From: Druceiella hillmani
Lineage: Eukaryota; Arthropoda; Insecta; Lepidoptera; Hepialidae
Length of the DNA: 64,000 nt
Assembly (NCBI GenBank): GCA_039881145.1
Contig: JAYKKI010000004.1
Location: 47,081,501 to 47,145,500 of the forward strand
Direction of reading: 5' to 3'
Part shown: piece by piece, positions 33,201 to 42,969 of the stretch
Layout of the letters: each line of letters opens with the position of its first letter
Numbering within the stretch: the first letter of the stretch is position 1
The notes under the pieces: model-generated
Told to the model about the DNA's origin: nothing
What the model saw: the letters and a program-made list of their open reading frames with translations, nothing else
Database searches by the model: none
Position numbers and translations under genes: made by a program

Positions 33201-36200
33201 CGACTCTGATCACGACACAGTCGAATAGCGAAGCATCAGGATTGCAACTAGCATATAGTTCCATATAGCAGCTCTGATCCGGAGCTGAGTTATTCCGAGT
33301 TAGATATTATCGTTAAAAATCTTGACTCGAAAAAGATCCAGGCATTGATAACATCGATAATAGGTTTGTTAAGATCTTATAGAATACAGCAGCATACTTG
33401 CAAGCTTTAACTGCTGTCTCCGCTAGGGTCACTTTCCAAAGATATGGAAAGTGGGGAGACTTAGAGTCATACCGAAGAGTAATGGCAAATCGCCTAGCGA
33501 TCCAAAGTTTTATAAATCCATTACACTACTTCCAGCCTTTGGGAAGTTATTCAAAAGAGCTTTGGCGGCGCGTCTATTGGCGCAACTATCTCATTTACCA
33601 GAATCAGAAAGACAATTCGGTTTTCGTTCCGGAATGTCAACTTCGGACGCGATTTCTGTAGCTTTGTCTTGGGTTGACACATGTCAAGATAAATACGTTA
33701 TTGAAATATTCTTGGATATTTCCGGTGCGTTTGACCATGCCTGGTGGCTAGATATTTTATAAATCACGGGGAGTATCAGCAGAATGATGGGAGTATCAGC
33801 AGAAATTTAATGGACTATTTCAGCGATCGAGTTGTCTATTTGCAGGATGAAGACATAACAGTACAGAAATTTTTGACCAGGGGCTGCCCGCAGGGATCCT
33901 CGGTCCTATCTTGTGGAGTGTCTTGTTGGATGGTAAACTCGCGATACCCCTTCAGGGATGCGGTACCATCGCGTATGTGGATGACAATCTGCTGATGGTC
34001 GGGGGAGCGAGCCGCAGAGAATTAGAAAATCGGTCTGCCGACTTCCTCGCAAGGTTAAATGACTAGGGCACTAAGAATAAGCTCAACTTTGCGCCACAAA
34101 AGTCCGAGGCTGTCCTCTTCAAGGGCAGATTGGCGAGGGGGCCGTTTGTGGTGATGGATGGTGCCGGAATCGGCATGCGGGATCAAGTAAAATACCTGGG
34201 CATGGTTCTTGATTCACCGGGGAACTTTTTACCCCAAGCGCGGTACATCGGTGAGAGGGCTCAGGAGAGGGCCCACGCCATGGCCCGGCTTGCCGGTGCC
34301 GGGTGGAGATAGAATAAATATACCCTCACGCTGATTTATACGGCAATATATATACCTTGGTATATTGACCTATGCGCCATTGGTTTGTTCCAGCAAGTTA
34401 GACTGGTTGTGCTGAGATCGCAGCGTTCGCCGCTGTTGGCGCTAATCAAAGCTTATAGAACCTGCTCAACGGATGCGTTGCCTGTTTTGGCGGGCCTTTT
34501 GCCTGCCGACCGCGGTAAAATTCATCTTGGCACGAGGTTAAGAGTTTTAATGCTGGTCCATTACACATTGAGTTTCTGATAAATTAATCGATTGCTGATA
34601 CCAAAATGCGTATTTTGGAGATCGTCGATGCTCATTGGCAGTCTAGGTGGTTTTCCCGATTCAAAGAGGGAAACGACTATGTTATTTTTCCCCGACGTGT
34701 CCGAGCGGTTGCGTAAGAACTGGCTCGTTACGGATTAATACACTTGGCAATTTTTAACAGGACATAGCCACATTCCGTAACAAACTGGTTACTTCACCCT
34801 TCGAGATAACCCGGCACGCTCCTGCGGTTTGGCAAGGCAGGACATGAATCATGTATTATTCCACTGCAATGGACATGACGATGCGTGTGGAGTTTTACTA
34901 GAGAGCATGCGCCTTAACATTACAATAGAACCACGCGGAGCCTTAGAACGTGGTATCTTTAGTCACCGCGACTAGGTTGAGAATGGATCGATCTTTGAGT
35001 CATTTAGAGCGTTCACCAAATGCGTTATCAAAAAAATGGAGTTTTTAAATGACTCATTGAATACTTAACCATTTTGGGTAGAAGCGCTGTGATTGTAGAT
35101 ACGTGACACTATTAGGGAACCTTCGATGGTCCCCTCCTTTGTATGAGACAATCCGGGTGGAAATGGTGGGAATAGTAATCATTCGAGAATAATTAGTTAG
35201 ATGTGTGTGTTTTAAATGGGTCCTTTAAGTAAATTGTTTTACTATATTTTTGTTAATTAAAATAAAAGTTAGGTTTTCGTCTTGAAAAAAAAACACATAC
35301 TTAATTGTGTCCGTAGGACGCGGGCGACGGGGCGAGCTGTTAGTATGTAATAAACGCATTTTTTTAGTAGGCTTCTTATTTTTCGTGAGGACGTCAGAAT
35401 CATAGGTAACGTTGCATTTTAATTCGCCAGAGACTTTCGTTAAACCCGGCCTGTTGTCCAAAAAGGAACCATGAGCAGATGAAGTAAATGCCTACCTCAA
35501 ACGTACAATATTAAGATCTACAGGTATCCATTGCCACACAATATGTATGCATGGCTCGCAGGTGATTCGCAAGCCCAACAATTTTCGGGTGGTCTATTCT
35601 TGATTGACGAACGAACAATGGCCGAAGTAAACAATAGTACTTCTATCCTTAAAAGGTTTTTTATGGATACCTATTTTAAATAATTTTCGGTTTATCTGAA
35701 CTTTACACAAATTAATCTCTTAGTCGCCGTGGAAAGAAAGTGTATTTAGTAAAATGTCATTATTAACAAACCTTTAACAACGTCACCGTATCTCTGCTCT
35801 CGTTGCGATTTATTGTCTCCGCTGTGCGGGTCGTGCACTGCATATTCGTACGCGTAGTTCGGCTGTGTCTGTAATCAACGTTTTGAATTATTACAAAAAC
35901 TGGCGACCCATCTTGGCTTCGCTCCCGTGGCTGTTGATTATTGTAATAAAAGTTGCTTTAATTTTTATTTAATTTCTTTGTATCTAACTTTTGTTTCGAT
36001 GGTACTAAAATATAAAGGTTTTCATTTGATGTCCGCGTGCATAGTTGACCATGGGCAAAACAGGTTACATTTAAATCTACTCCATCACTGGCAGTGTTTG
36101 TATCCGAGTTTTTTAATAGTCATTGCGAAATAAAGTTTTATTGGGAATTGAAGACGCTTTAATTGTAAAGGTAAATCTGAGGGAACCATTGGAATTCTTG

Positions 36201-39200
36201 GTACTAAAACAGTTTCATCTGATCCGCACATACACACCAGCGTTGTGCACTCAATTAAAAAAATCTTTACTGATTTAATTTGCAATCGAGTCTCGTTATA
36301 TAATTTAGGCGCGTTTAAATTTTGTAAAACCATAATAAGACATCCCTCTGTCAAATATAGTTTGCCAGTCGGAATTGTAAGTGGATTTTAAGATTCTAAA
36401 AATTTCACTGAAAACTTCGGAATCTAACATCCCATCAACTGAACAGTAGATTCGGATGAGTAAATAACTTTTTTAAAGTATAAAGTTGTTGATTTTACCT
36501 ACATATTCTTTAGATGATAAAATGTCTCTCTTTGAATCATAACTATCTCAACGTTTTTATAAATTGTCCTGCCTGGTCCTGTCAGCCCGCTGCCGGATGT
36601 GTTGCTCAACCGAAGTGTCTCTTTCCTGTTGAGAATTTTGCCTTATCCGAGCTAAAGAAGAATGAGCATCACGCTCGACCGACGTATTGACTTAAAGACA
36701 AAAGGACTTTCTTCAGTTGAAGTCTCTCTTCCTCTTTAAGAAACAATTCTTTCTGTGTTATTTGTTAAGTTTTTTTCTGCTTTTTCTTTTCATTTTCACA
36801 TACTTAAGGCAATTTCTTAGCTTCTGACGTAGCACGCTCTATGTTAGAGTTTTCGTTTTGGCGTAATAGGTGAATGTTCCGAAGAAAATTGTCAAAAGCA
36901 AAGTTCTTAAATAAATCAAGAATATTAGGTCTTTCCATTCAAATATGCGCGTACATGTTCGGTTCCTGTTTTGACAGATTGCGCGAAATATTGATGATTA
37001 TGTTTGGTGATTCTTTAGTGAACTTTACTGCGTCTATCAGTCAACACATATTTGACATATTTCTTAATTGGATCGAAATAAACTAATTAATTCAATTAGT
37101 GAGTTTAACTAAAGCAATTTTATTAAATTTGGTGTTTTTTTAGAAAAAAGTGGAAATTATATTCATAAAGATCTCGTAAAATCGTTAGGCGGTTCCGCGT
37201 ATTCTTTGAGGATAGTATAATTTTGGATGAAAGCTTTTCATGAGGGCAGAGTTTCTACAGAAGAGAGTCAAAAAGGGCTACACCTGAACACGAAGAGCGC
37301 GTCGCTGCTGTGAAAGACAAATTACAAGAAAGAAGGGACTTGACTGTGGCGATATCACTCGTGAATTTCATATCCCAGAACAAGGTACTTGGGAAGTGGA
37401 TACCCCATGTTCCCACGGAAAGGTTTATCGAAGAGCACTGTAATACCGTTTCTCAAAACCTACTCCTAATAAAGCAACACCCACACTATCTGCGCGGGAT
37501 GGAAATTTTAATAACATTTGAGAATATAATTGACAAAAATATACGCGCAAGTTTGAATGGAATGACCTAATTAGATAGGAAATTAGAATAGAACAATTAA
37601 ATTAATAATTAATCTAGTCATGCATTAGCATAAGCAAACGTAAATTATTAGCAATCTGGCCAGCGCCAATTGCTTATTTAATCCCCTAAGGAATAGTAGT
37701 GGATGCTTGGGCAGCTAAACTTAGCTCAGGATTCGTGGAACACTCCAGCAGGGAATTCTGGAACCCTCTAGAATCCAAATCTAAATGTTCTAACATATTC
37801 TAAACTGTTCCGTGTCTACAATGCAAACGTGTTTACAACAAATAATTGTTTGCTGAATATTTTAGAGCTTTCCATGGTCCATTACATATTTTAGAGCTTT
37901 CCATCCATATCGTTTCGCAGACTCTTTAAAATCTATAATAATGTCATACATTACATTAATCACAATCTCTCATATGTATCTTTAGTTCATTTTGCCAACG
38001 TTTGGCATAAACGTGAGCACGTTGTGCCAAACGTTGAGCACGTTATGGCAACGTTCTATCCAATGGTGAAAACTACACTGAATAGGCTATTTGACTTGAT
38101 TTTGTAATTTTTTTTAAATTGTTCTATTTTGCATTATAAGCACACTACATTTATATTTCCAGGATATATGCCGTATTTTTTATATAAATCACTGTTAAAG
38201 TTTGAATTTTCGAACTCGTTCTGTAATAGCGGCTAACGTGACGTCACACACTATGTAAACATAAACAGTCCTGCCCGCTGAATGGGATTATTATTTATTT
38301 TTATATTAAAATGTCGTGTAGTACCACAATGTACAAATCCGTCTATAAAAAGTCCACACAGTGTCCGTTTTAGTACCAACGAGTCTTAAAAGACGAATAA
38401 AGTGGCTGCAATTAGCCAAAAGAGATCGAAACAGCATTATAGCTCACTCAAATGTTTTTATGTGTGAAGATCATTTCGACGTAAGTAATGTTTGTGTTTT
38501 AAATATTATTATCGATATCAAAGCCTATAAACCAAAGGAATAAGAACATTAAATTATGGTATGAATGCGTTTTACTCGCTTGTGACGTAATCTGGCTTTT
38601 AACCAATAACAGGGCGTTTGCGACGTTGATTAAATTTCAAAAAATATCGTGATTTCTTCACGTTTTTTTTACAAAATATAAACTTATTCTTTCGAAAATG
38701 AAAATAAATATGCTTATTTACGTTACAATCTAATAGGGTGACCACAAATTGTAGTAAATTTTCGATGTTGTCAAATACCCTAATTCTCGTGTTTTTAGTG
38801 AATACACAGAAAAACAAACGCGAACGGAAACTCTGTTCTATAATGTGTAGTGATATAATAGTTTAATTAATTCATAATGCGTTATATTAATCATAATTAA
38901 CGTTTGATATTTATAACTAGTATCGAAGTATATTATCCTGTAGATTACATTTTCCAACGGTTTTTCTTTACTTTAGTTATCATTTGTTCCTATTTCTGAT
39001 AATGTTGTTACATACCCTGTTTTACTTGGAAAACTTTACCCAATTTATAATTAAATTTACAATCATTGTAAATCATCATCTGTAACCGATAGCTATTTCC
39101 TGAGTTTGTCGGGATAAAATACGTTGCTGTTCTTTATTGAACATTAAAATGCTGCCTACTCATATCATAATACATACTAAGATAAGATATGTAAGGTATT

Positions 39201-42200
39201 TAATTAAATTTGTATTTAATCAAGGTTGTGTATGCTTCATTGTATATGTATATAAAACAAAAATTTGTATGGTGTACATATATTACTAGTTGTTACAGAT
39301 TATCTATTTGCTATTGCAAAGTCGGATCATTAAAATATTTTCAATATAAAATAAACTAAACCGTTATGGTTACATCAAAATAATGTTCGAAATAAATAAA
39401 CGCGCCGCTCAGTTTGTATAGAACGTCATAGTAAACGACAAAAGCGACTAAAGCGACTCGACTAAAGCGTAGACTAAACCAGAGAGTAGTCAGTAAATTA
39501 AAGGTAAATAGTTATTAAATGAAAAAGAAAATAAAACAGAATGTTTGAATGTCGCTTTTTTGCCTTTTATTTAGGCAAGTTTGCATGTTTTATTGCATAT
39601 ATTTGTTTTTTTTAGGGTTTCGTACATGGAAAGGAAAAACGGAACCCTTATACGATTACTCATTTGTCTGTTTGTTCGTACCTCAGAGCCAATTTTTTCA
39701 TCTTGAAATTTGACATAGAAATACACGTTATTAAGTTACATATTTTCCACTAGCTGACTCTTTAAAAATATTCAAGTGACAATTGAGGGGGGGGGGGGTG
39801 CAAATGAAATACTCAATTTTTTTTGATATGGCGGTATGAAGAATACAAAAATATATTTTTTATTATTTTTTTTACGTTAAAAGAACAAAAATATTTTTCG
39901 TAATTTTAAATTGCATATTAAGAAAATATTCTAAAAATATGCGAAAACAGAGCACCCCGCCCCCTTCATTCTGAAACTGCTGAACCAAATATTATGTGTT
40001 CCGTGATATTCATAAAATTCATAAAATCTAACTAGTATAAAAAAAGGGTGCGTGTACTTATGTACGCGCGTGAGAAGTTATACTTCTTTGGCATCATTAA
40101 ATAATACACACGGATAGATAACCTCAATTATATTGGAGCACTTGAAAAAGTCTATAAACACAATTTTTTCACTAATATTTACGAATAGTAAATATATTAA
40201 TCAAAATATTGAATTTAAATCACTACTGAATATAATTTATCAGCACATATATAAATCGCACTTATATGAAACTAAAACACGTGTGTGAATGTAGACACTA
40301 GAAACATGTGGATAAATACTATGAATATGAAAACAGTGAACAGAGGCGACGATGGTGCCAATAGCTTTTGTTTCGAGACTGCAACCGCTGCAACTTCATA
40401 CTGTAACTTTTGTGTGACGAATCTTAAAATTTCACTCTCATAATTTTTTCATAACGCGCCTAAAGAAGTATAACTTCAAAAAAAACAGCATTAGTAAAAT
40501 CTTATTACCGATTATTCTATATCTTACAATTTTGTAAATAGTTTAATAAAAACATTATGTTTATACGTGTCTAAATGTTTACGGGACGCTTGTAGTGCGA
40601 ATCACTCGAACTTCGAACGAATTTCACTCGTATTTGACAGGTTTTTTTAAATCATAGTATAAGAGGGTAGTATATATCAAGTAATAAAATAAAGAAAAAG
40701 AAATATATAAAGTACTTGCACTCTGACACATATGACTATATATTATTGTATCTAATATATATTTCACGCTTTTTATTTCTGACTTCATTCTTCAGCGTGA
40801 TCGTCATATCACGCCTTTATTTTATAATATCTTATGATGAATGTAATAATATGTTAAACAACTTATATTCTACATCGAAAAGACAACACAATCTGACACA
40901 AATACTTACATCGCGCTCTCCTTCCGCGTACGCGGGTGCGTAACGCACCCATCTAGTTTTAGGAATGGGATCAGCTTCAGTAGTCAGGAGTATTGCTGCT
41001 AAGCATACCTAAAATATTACCATGTGAGTTAGGAAAAACGAATATTATGTTTTGATATGTTAGCATTTTTCACGAAAAGCGTCACATACTTTTATCTATT
41101 CCATTATAGTCAAGAGTATTCAAAGGAGTCGTTTAAATTCTCCAAGTAGTGTTACAATTTCTTTTATCGGTGATCATATTTCTACTCTGGCATTATTATT
41201 TTAACTAGCCATATTGTGGTATGGTTTGACTAGTAATATTTCGTTGGACGGTTCGTTGATACGAAATTTAACTATCAATATTTGGATTAATTTTTTTTTA
41301 ATTTTTTTTGTATTAATTTATTTGGATTAATTATTATTCGAAATTTAACTATCAACGGAAGTTTAACTATCAATATTTAGATACAAATTTCACTAGGAAT
41401 ATTCTAATTTTAACTAGAAATATTTTGTAATGAATTTGCCTAGCAATATTTCTATTTTAACTAGCAATATTAAGGCACGAGTTTGATTAGCAATATTACT
41501 ATATTAACTAAAAATATTGTGGTACGAATTTTACTAACGATATTCTTACTTTAACTAAAAATTTTGTGAAATATATTTGACTAGCAATATTTCTATTTTA
41601 ATTAACAGTATTGTGATAAATATCTATATTAATGTTACTTTATGATGAGTGATTAATCTAAAAAATCGTTCAAATTTAGCAGAGAAATGACTTTAAATAT
41701 TAAAAAGTATTTTTGATACTACACTATATCATTCCAAACTAATTATATCTAGAGTTGATCCACAGAGGTACCAAATGTACACTAGGTACGTCTGTGGGTC
41801 AACTCTAGATATAATTAGTTTGGAATTATATGGTGTAGTATCAGAAATACTGGATCGAACTTGCATTCATTTATTTATCGTGTATGACGTACTTGGCATA
41901 TTCATAACGGTCTTCCTGATTTTATTGGTTCTAGGTTCTAGGCGCCCAGCAGTGAAGAGCAAAATAAAAATATTGGCCCAATGGCAAGGATTAGCTGCGC
42001 AATGTAAGAATTAGGCAGTAAAAGTATTCTCCTAAGATTCTAAATTGCAGTAAATATAATCCCTAAAGTTTATCCATTTTATCCTATTTTTTACCCGACT
42101 GCGGCGCAGCAAAGGGTAATAAATTTAACAGTATATGTATGTATCTATGTATAGATGTTCTATCGTTGCTTAAAAAGTGCTGAACCGATTTTAGTAAATG

Positions 42201-42880
42201 AGGTATCAATCGGTTTGTAACTAAGCGTGTCATGGGCTAGGTTTTTAGAAAGGAAGAAAAAACATTTTGGCGGTTTTGCAATAAAAAAAAGAATGAAAAT
42301 TCTTCAACAATTTTTTCATAAACCGGAAAAAATAGCCAAATTTGGCACAACTAATAAAAATACAAAGTTCTATATGCACCAGGTTTCGAACTATGTGTAT
42401 GAAAATAATCTACCAAAAAGAGTAAAATAATAAAGAAACTATAAAGACCTAAAACCCGACTGTGTCGGAAATAAAGTGAAAAGTACAAAAACAAGTTAGA
42501 TAATTATAATTTCACTGAAAAATAATTGTCGCTGAATTGTGAAACCGTAGGCGGTTGTCAGTTTTGAAACACGTTCCACCGGAAAGAAAGAATAACATTC
42601 GACAGGAAGAACATTGGAACGACTTTCCTTTCGCGTTGCCGACGTACCTAGATGAGAAAATATGGTAAAGATAAGGGTAGGGTAATAGTTAATCCAATTT
42701 ACGACTCATTGAAACGTGATTTAAAAATAAGTATCGTCTCGTAAAAATAAGCATCGTATAACTACCAGTACTCTTAAGATAATGTAACTAGTCACAGTGA
42801 TTACATGTCACGTGCTAAAGAAATAAGAACACGCCTTTTCCAATAATAGCACTTACCATGATACATTTATGAGACACCAT
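29758..42880 (-). CDS. Cuticular protein gene B, RR-2 family (four exons, 245 aa)
   Basis: This gene encodes a secreted chitin-binding cuticle protein. Exons are 42857-42880, 40910-41008, 35772-35868 and 29758-30275, all with GT-AG junctions. The protein begins MVSHKCIM, then [12 protein letters not shown] forms the signal peptide, with likely cleavage after TTEA. A basic/aromatic linker ([17 protein letters not shown]) leads into an RR-2 domain at about residues 44-103: [15 protein letters not shown], then [37 protein letters not shown]. This is closer to the RR-2 consensus than gene A. The tail of about 140 residues is rich in Pro, Ile, Val and Lys and ends in [10 protein letters not shown]. 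It contains no AAPA-type repeats. Sharing 8-codon first exons, 97-nt third exons and all intron phases with gene A indicates tandem duplication. Confidence 0.93.
30309..30345 (-). mobile_element. Helitron 3' terminus (minus), 33 bp from a splice acceptor
   Basis: On the minus strand ccacgcgagcgaagctgcag, then gaaacagctag and T, is a typical lepidopteran Helitron 3' end with terminal CTAG. Only 33 intron bases separate it from exon 4 of gene B. The 5' end was not located. Confidence 0.65.
32666..32924 (+). repeat. Extra copy of the R1-like LINE 3' UTR
   Basis: It starts agtcaccgagacttggttga and matches 34961-35176 over nearly its whole length. Shared blocks include atcgatctttgagtcattta or its one-base variant, aaaaaatggagtt and attgtagatacg. 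It lies upstream of the LINE body, so two 3' ends bracket one ORF remnant. Confidence 0.85.
33300..34950 (+). pseudogene. R1-clade-like LINE ORF2 remnant
   Basis: Plus-strand frames give RT blocks in order: [20 protein letters not shown] then [49 protein letters not shown] (motif A with its catalytic Asp), GCPQGS (motif B), and [12 protein letters not shown] at about 33963-33999 (motif C, YVDD intact). [27 protein letters not shown] and, near 34800-34880, [20 protein letters not shown] with a CCHC-like spacing follow. There are several frameshifts and stops, and no endonuclease or ORF1. The clade is inferred from the overall pattern. It inserted antisense in gene B intron 3. Confidence 0.85.
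34961..35176 (+). repeat. R1-like LINE 3' UTR
   Basis: It follows the ORF2 remnant and begins agtcaccgcgactaggttga. The same sequence, about 85% similar by eye, is found 5' of the element at 32666-32924. Confidence 0.8.
35772..35868 (-). CDS. Gene B exon 3 (first half of RR-2 domain)
   Basis: 97 nt with acceptor ttgattacag and donor AAAG|GTTTGT. It reads [20 protein letters not shown], then [12 protein letters not shown], plus the first base of a Gly codon. Its length and phase equal those of gene A exon 3. Confidence 0.95.
35900..36830 (-). mobile_element. Helitron remnant with internal deletion
   Basis: The minus strand encodes the end of the PIF1-like helicase domain of Helitron RepHel. 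[20 protein letters not shown] (first residues beyond a stop-free frame), then [20 protein letters not shown] and [14 protein letters not shown], match the family's 'GtpvmLlRNld...LcNGTRL', 'PRIpm.Psd.p..fkRlQFPvrlaFAMTInKsQGQ'. Beyond a frameshift, the next block corresponds to the 'SHGQLYVA.SR' segment. Upstream (36560-36830), [20 protein letters not shown] and [13 protein letters not shown] resemble the Arg/Glu repeats at the Helitron N-terminus. The nickase and most of the helicase are missing. The 3' end at 35900 has the gagcgaagcc hairpin and CCAG. Confidence 0.85.
37140..37570 (+). pseudogene. Mariner-like transposase fragment (N-terminal half)
   Basis: The frames give [18 protein letters not shown], then [20 protein letters not shown], then [20 protein letters not shown]. 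This follows the mariner order 'W...F.eGR.s.eD..r.GRP...t.e......v..DrRlTv', 'a.WVPr.Lt..qk..R'. It ends at [12 protein letters not shown], where the family has 'RfvTvDEtWI'; the first catalytic Asp is lost. The DDE half is absent. The 86-residue open frame at 37310 is part of it. Confidence 0.7.
37996..38034. repeat. Short imperfect hairpin
   Basis: aacgtttggcataaacgtg pairs with cacgttgtgccaaacgtt, with a small loop. A further gagcacgtt copy follows. Function unknown. Confidence 0.5.
38308..38480 (+). pseudogene. Broken THAP-domain exon
   Basis: With two frameshifts the plus strand reads as a THAP zinc-finger: [20 protein letters not shown], then [20 protein letters not shown] and [10 protein letters not shown]. 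This fits the C2CH plan 'C..(2-4)..C......C..H' with the conserved 'hsVp.' Trp and the CxDHF end (here CEDHF). A good splice donor, GAC|GTAAGT, follows immediately. Lepidopteran genomes carry many THAP proteins, partly from P-element-like transposons. Two nt appear to be missing after ATGTCGTGT and one near 38390. No further exon of it was recognised. Confidence 0.7.
39615..40650 (-). repeat. GGGTTCCGTA family repeat, minus copy with nested insert
   Basis: The tail hairpin is at 39615-39650 (gggtttcgtacatggaaagg, then aaaaacggaaccc). The head is near 40645-40560 on the minus strand (aaacctgtcaaatacgagtg ... cgtaaacattt). The two are over 1 kb apart, because 40049-40479 looks like a separate insertion. 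A G13 run sits at 39786-39798. The link between tail and head is an inference. Confidence 0.5.
40049..40479. mobile_element. MITE-like element with inverted ends
   Basis: The left end has gagaagttatacttctttgg. The right end has its near complement, cctaaagaagtataacttc. The same end motif (gcgcctaaagaagttttcac) also occurs alone at 17040. About 430 bp, no coding frame. Confidence 0.55.
40910..41008 (-). CDS. Gene B exon 2 (signal peptide core and linker)
   Basis: 99 nt, phase 0 at both ends. The acceptor is aatattttag and the donor is GAT|GTAAGT. It reads [20 protein letters not shown], then [13 protein letters not shown]. It is the counterpart of the 96-nt exon 2 of gene A, with the same donor context. 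Confidence 0.93.
41200..41640 (+). repeat. Decayed tandem repeat of ~50 bp
   Basis: Variants of ttaactagcaatatt recur about eight times (near 41209, 41267, 41345, 41410, 41455, 41505, 41550, 41598), alternating with gta/gaa-tttgacta variants. Spacing is irregular. Confidence 0.6.
41714..41850. repeat. Fold-back element, ~57-bp arms
   Basis: gatactacactatatcattc, then caaactaattatatctagag and ttgatccacaga, is followed after ~25 bp by its near-exact complement ending in gtgtagtatc. No coding frame. The plus-strand frame at 41775 overlaps it and is not a gene. Confidence 0.85.
42090..42475 (+). repeat. Interspersed repeat with CCCGACTG ends
   Basis: It begins tacccgactgcggcgcagca and ends aaaacccgactgtgtcgg. 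This direct terminal motif is common in lepidopteran genomes. It includes the gtgctgaaccgattttagta block, also typical of such repeats. The 67-residue frame at 42227 is repeat sequence. Confidence 0.7.
42857..42880 (-). CDS. Gene B exon 1 (start codon, 8 codons)
   Basis: ATG at 42878-42880 opens MVSHKCIM, ending ATG|GTAAGT. The preceding bases on the minus strand are GAGGACG. The matching 24-nt exon in gene A and the promoter just upstream support the call. Confidence 0.92.
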
Positions 42881-42933
42881 CGTCCTCGTGTGAATATTTG
42901 AAATCGATTGTGTGGATCCACTTCACTTGATCA

Positions 42934-42969
42934 ACTGATGTACTAGATTATTCATACTTTGCTTTTATA
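42934..42969 (-). promoter_or_regulatory. Gene B core promoter (TATA and initiator)
   Basis: On the minus strand TATAAAAG (42962-42969) is followed by an ATCAGT initiator (42934-42939). The distance from the first T to the initiator A is 33 bp. The predicted 5' UTR is about 56 nt. The layout is the same as in gene A. Confidence 0.85.

Larger units (their letters stand above)
30276..35771 (-). other. Gene B intron 3 (5.5 kb)
   Basis: It holds a Helitron 3' end, an R1-like LINE in antisense orientation, and a duplicated LINE 3' UTR. I recognise nothing in 30350-32660 or in 35180-35770. The latter contains a 78-residue minus-strand frame (35225-35461) that I do not recognise. Confidence 0.8.
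35869..40909 (-). other. Gene B intron 2 (5.0 kb)
   Basis: It contains a Helitron remnant in sense orientation, a mariner fragment, a broken THAP exon and an antisense repeat, listed separately. 38500-39600 shows nothing recognisable. Confidence 0.8.
41009..42856 (-). other. Gene B intron 1 (1.85 kb)
   Basis: The stretch 41200-41640 is an irregular series of 'tttaactagcaatatt' variants spaced about 50 bp apart, a decayed tandem repeat. A fold-back element and a CCCGACTG repeat follow. Confidence 0.7.

Noticed and set aside
33398..33661. 87-residue frame in the R1-like region
   Set aside because: The reverse-transcriptase blocks lie in the neighbouring frame starting near 33451.
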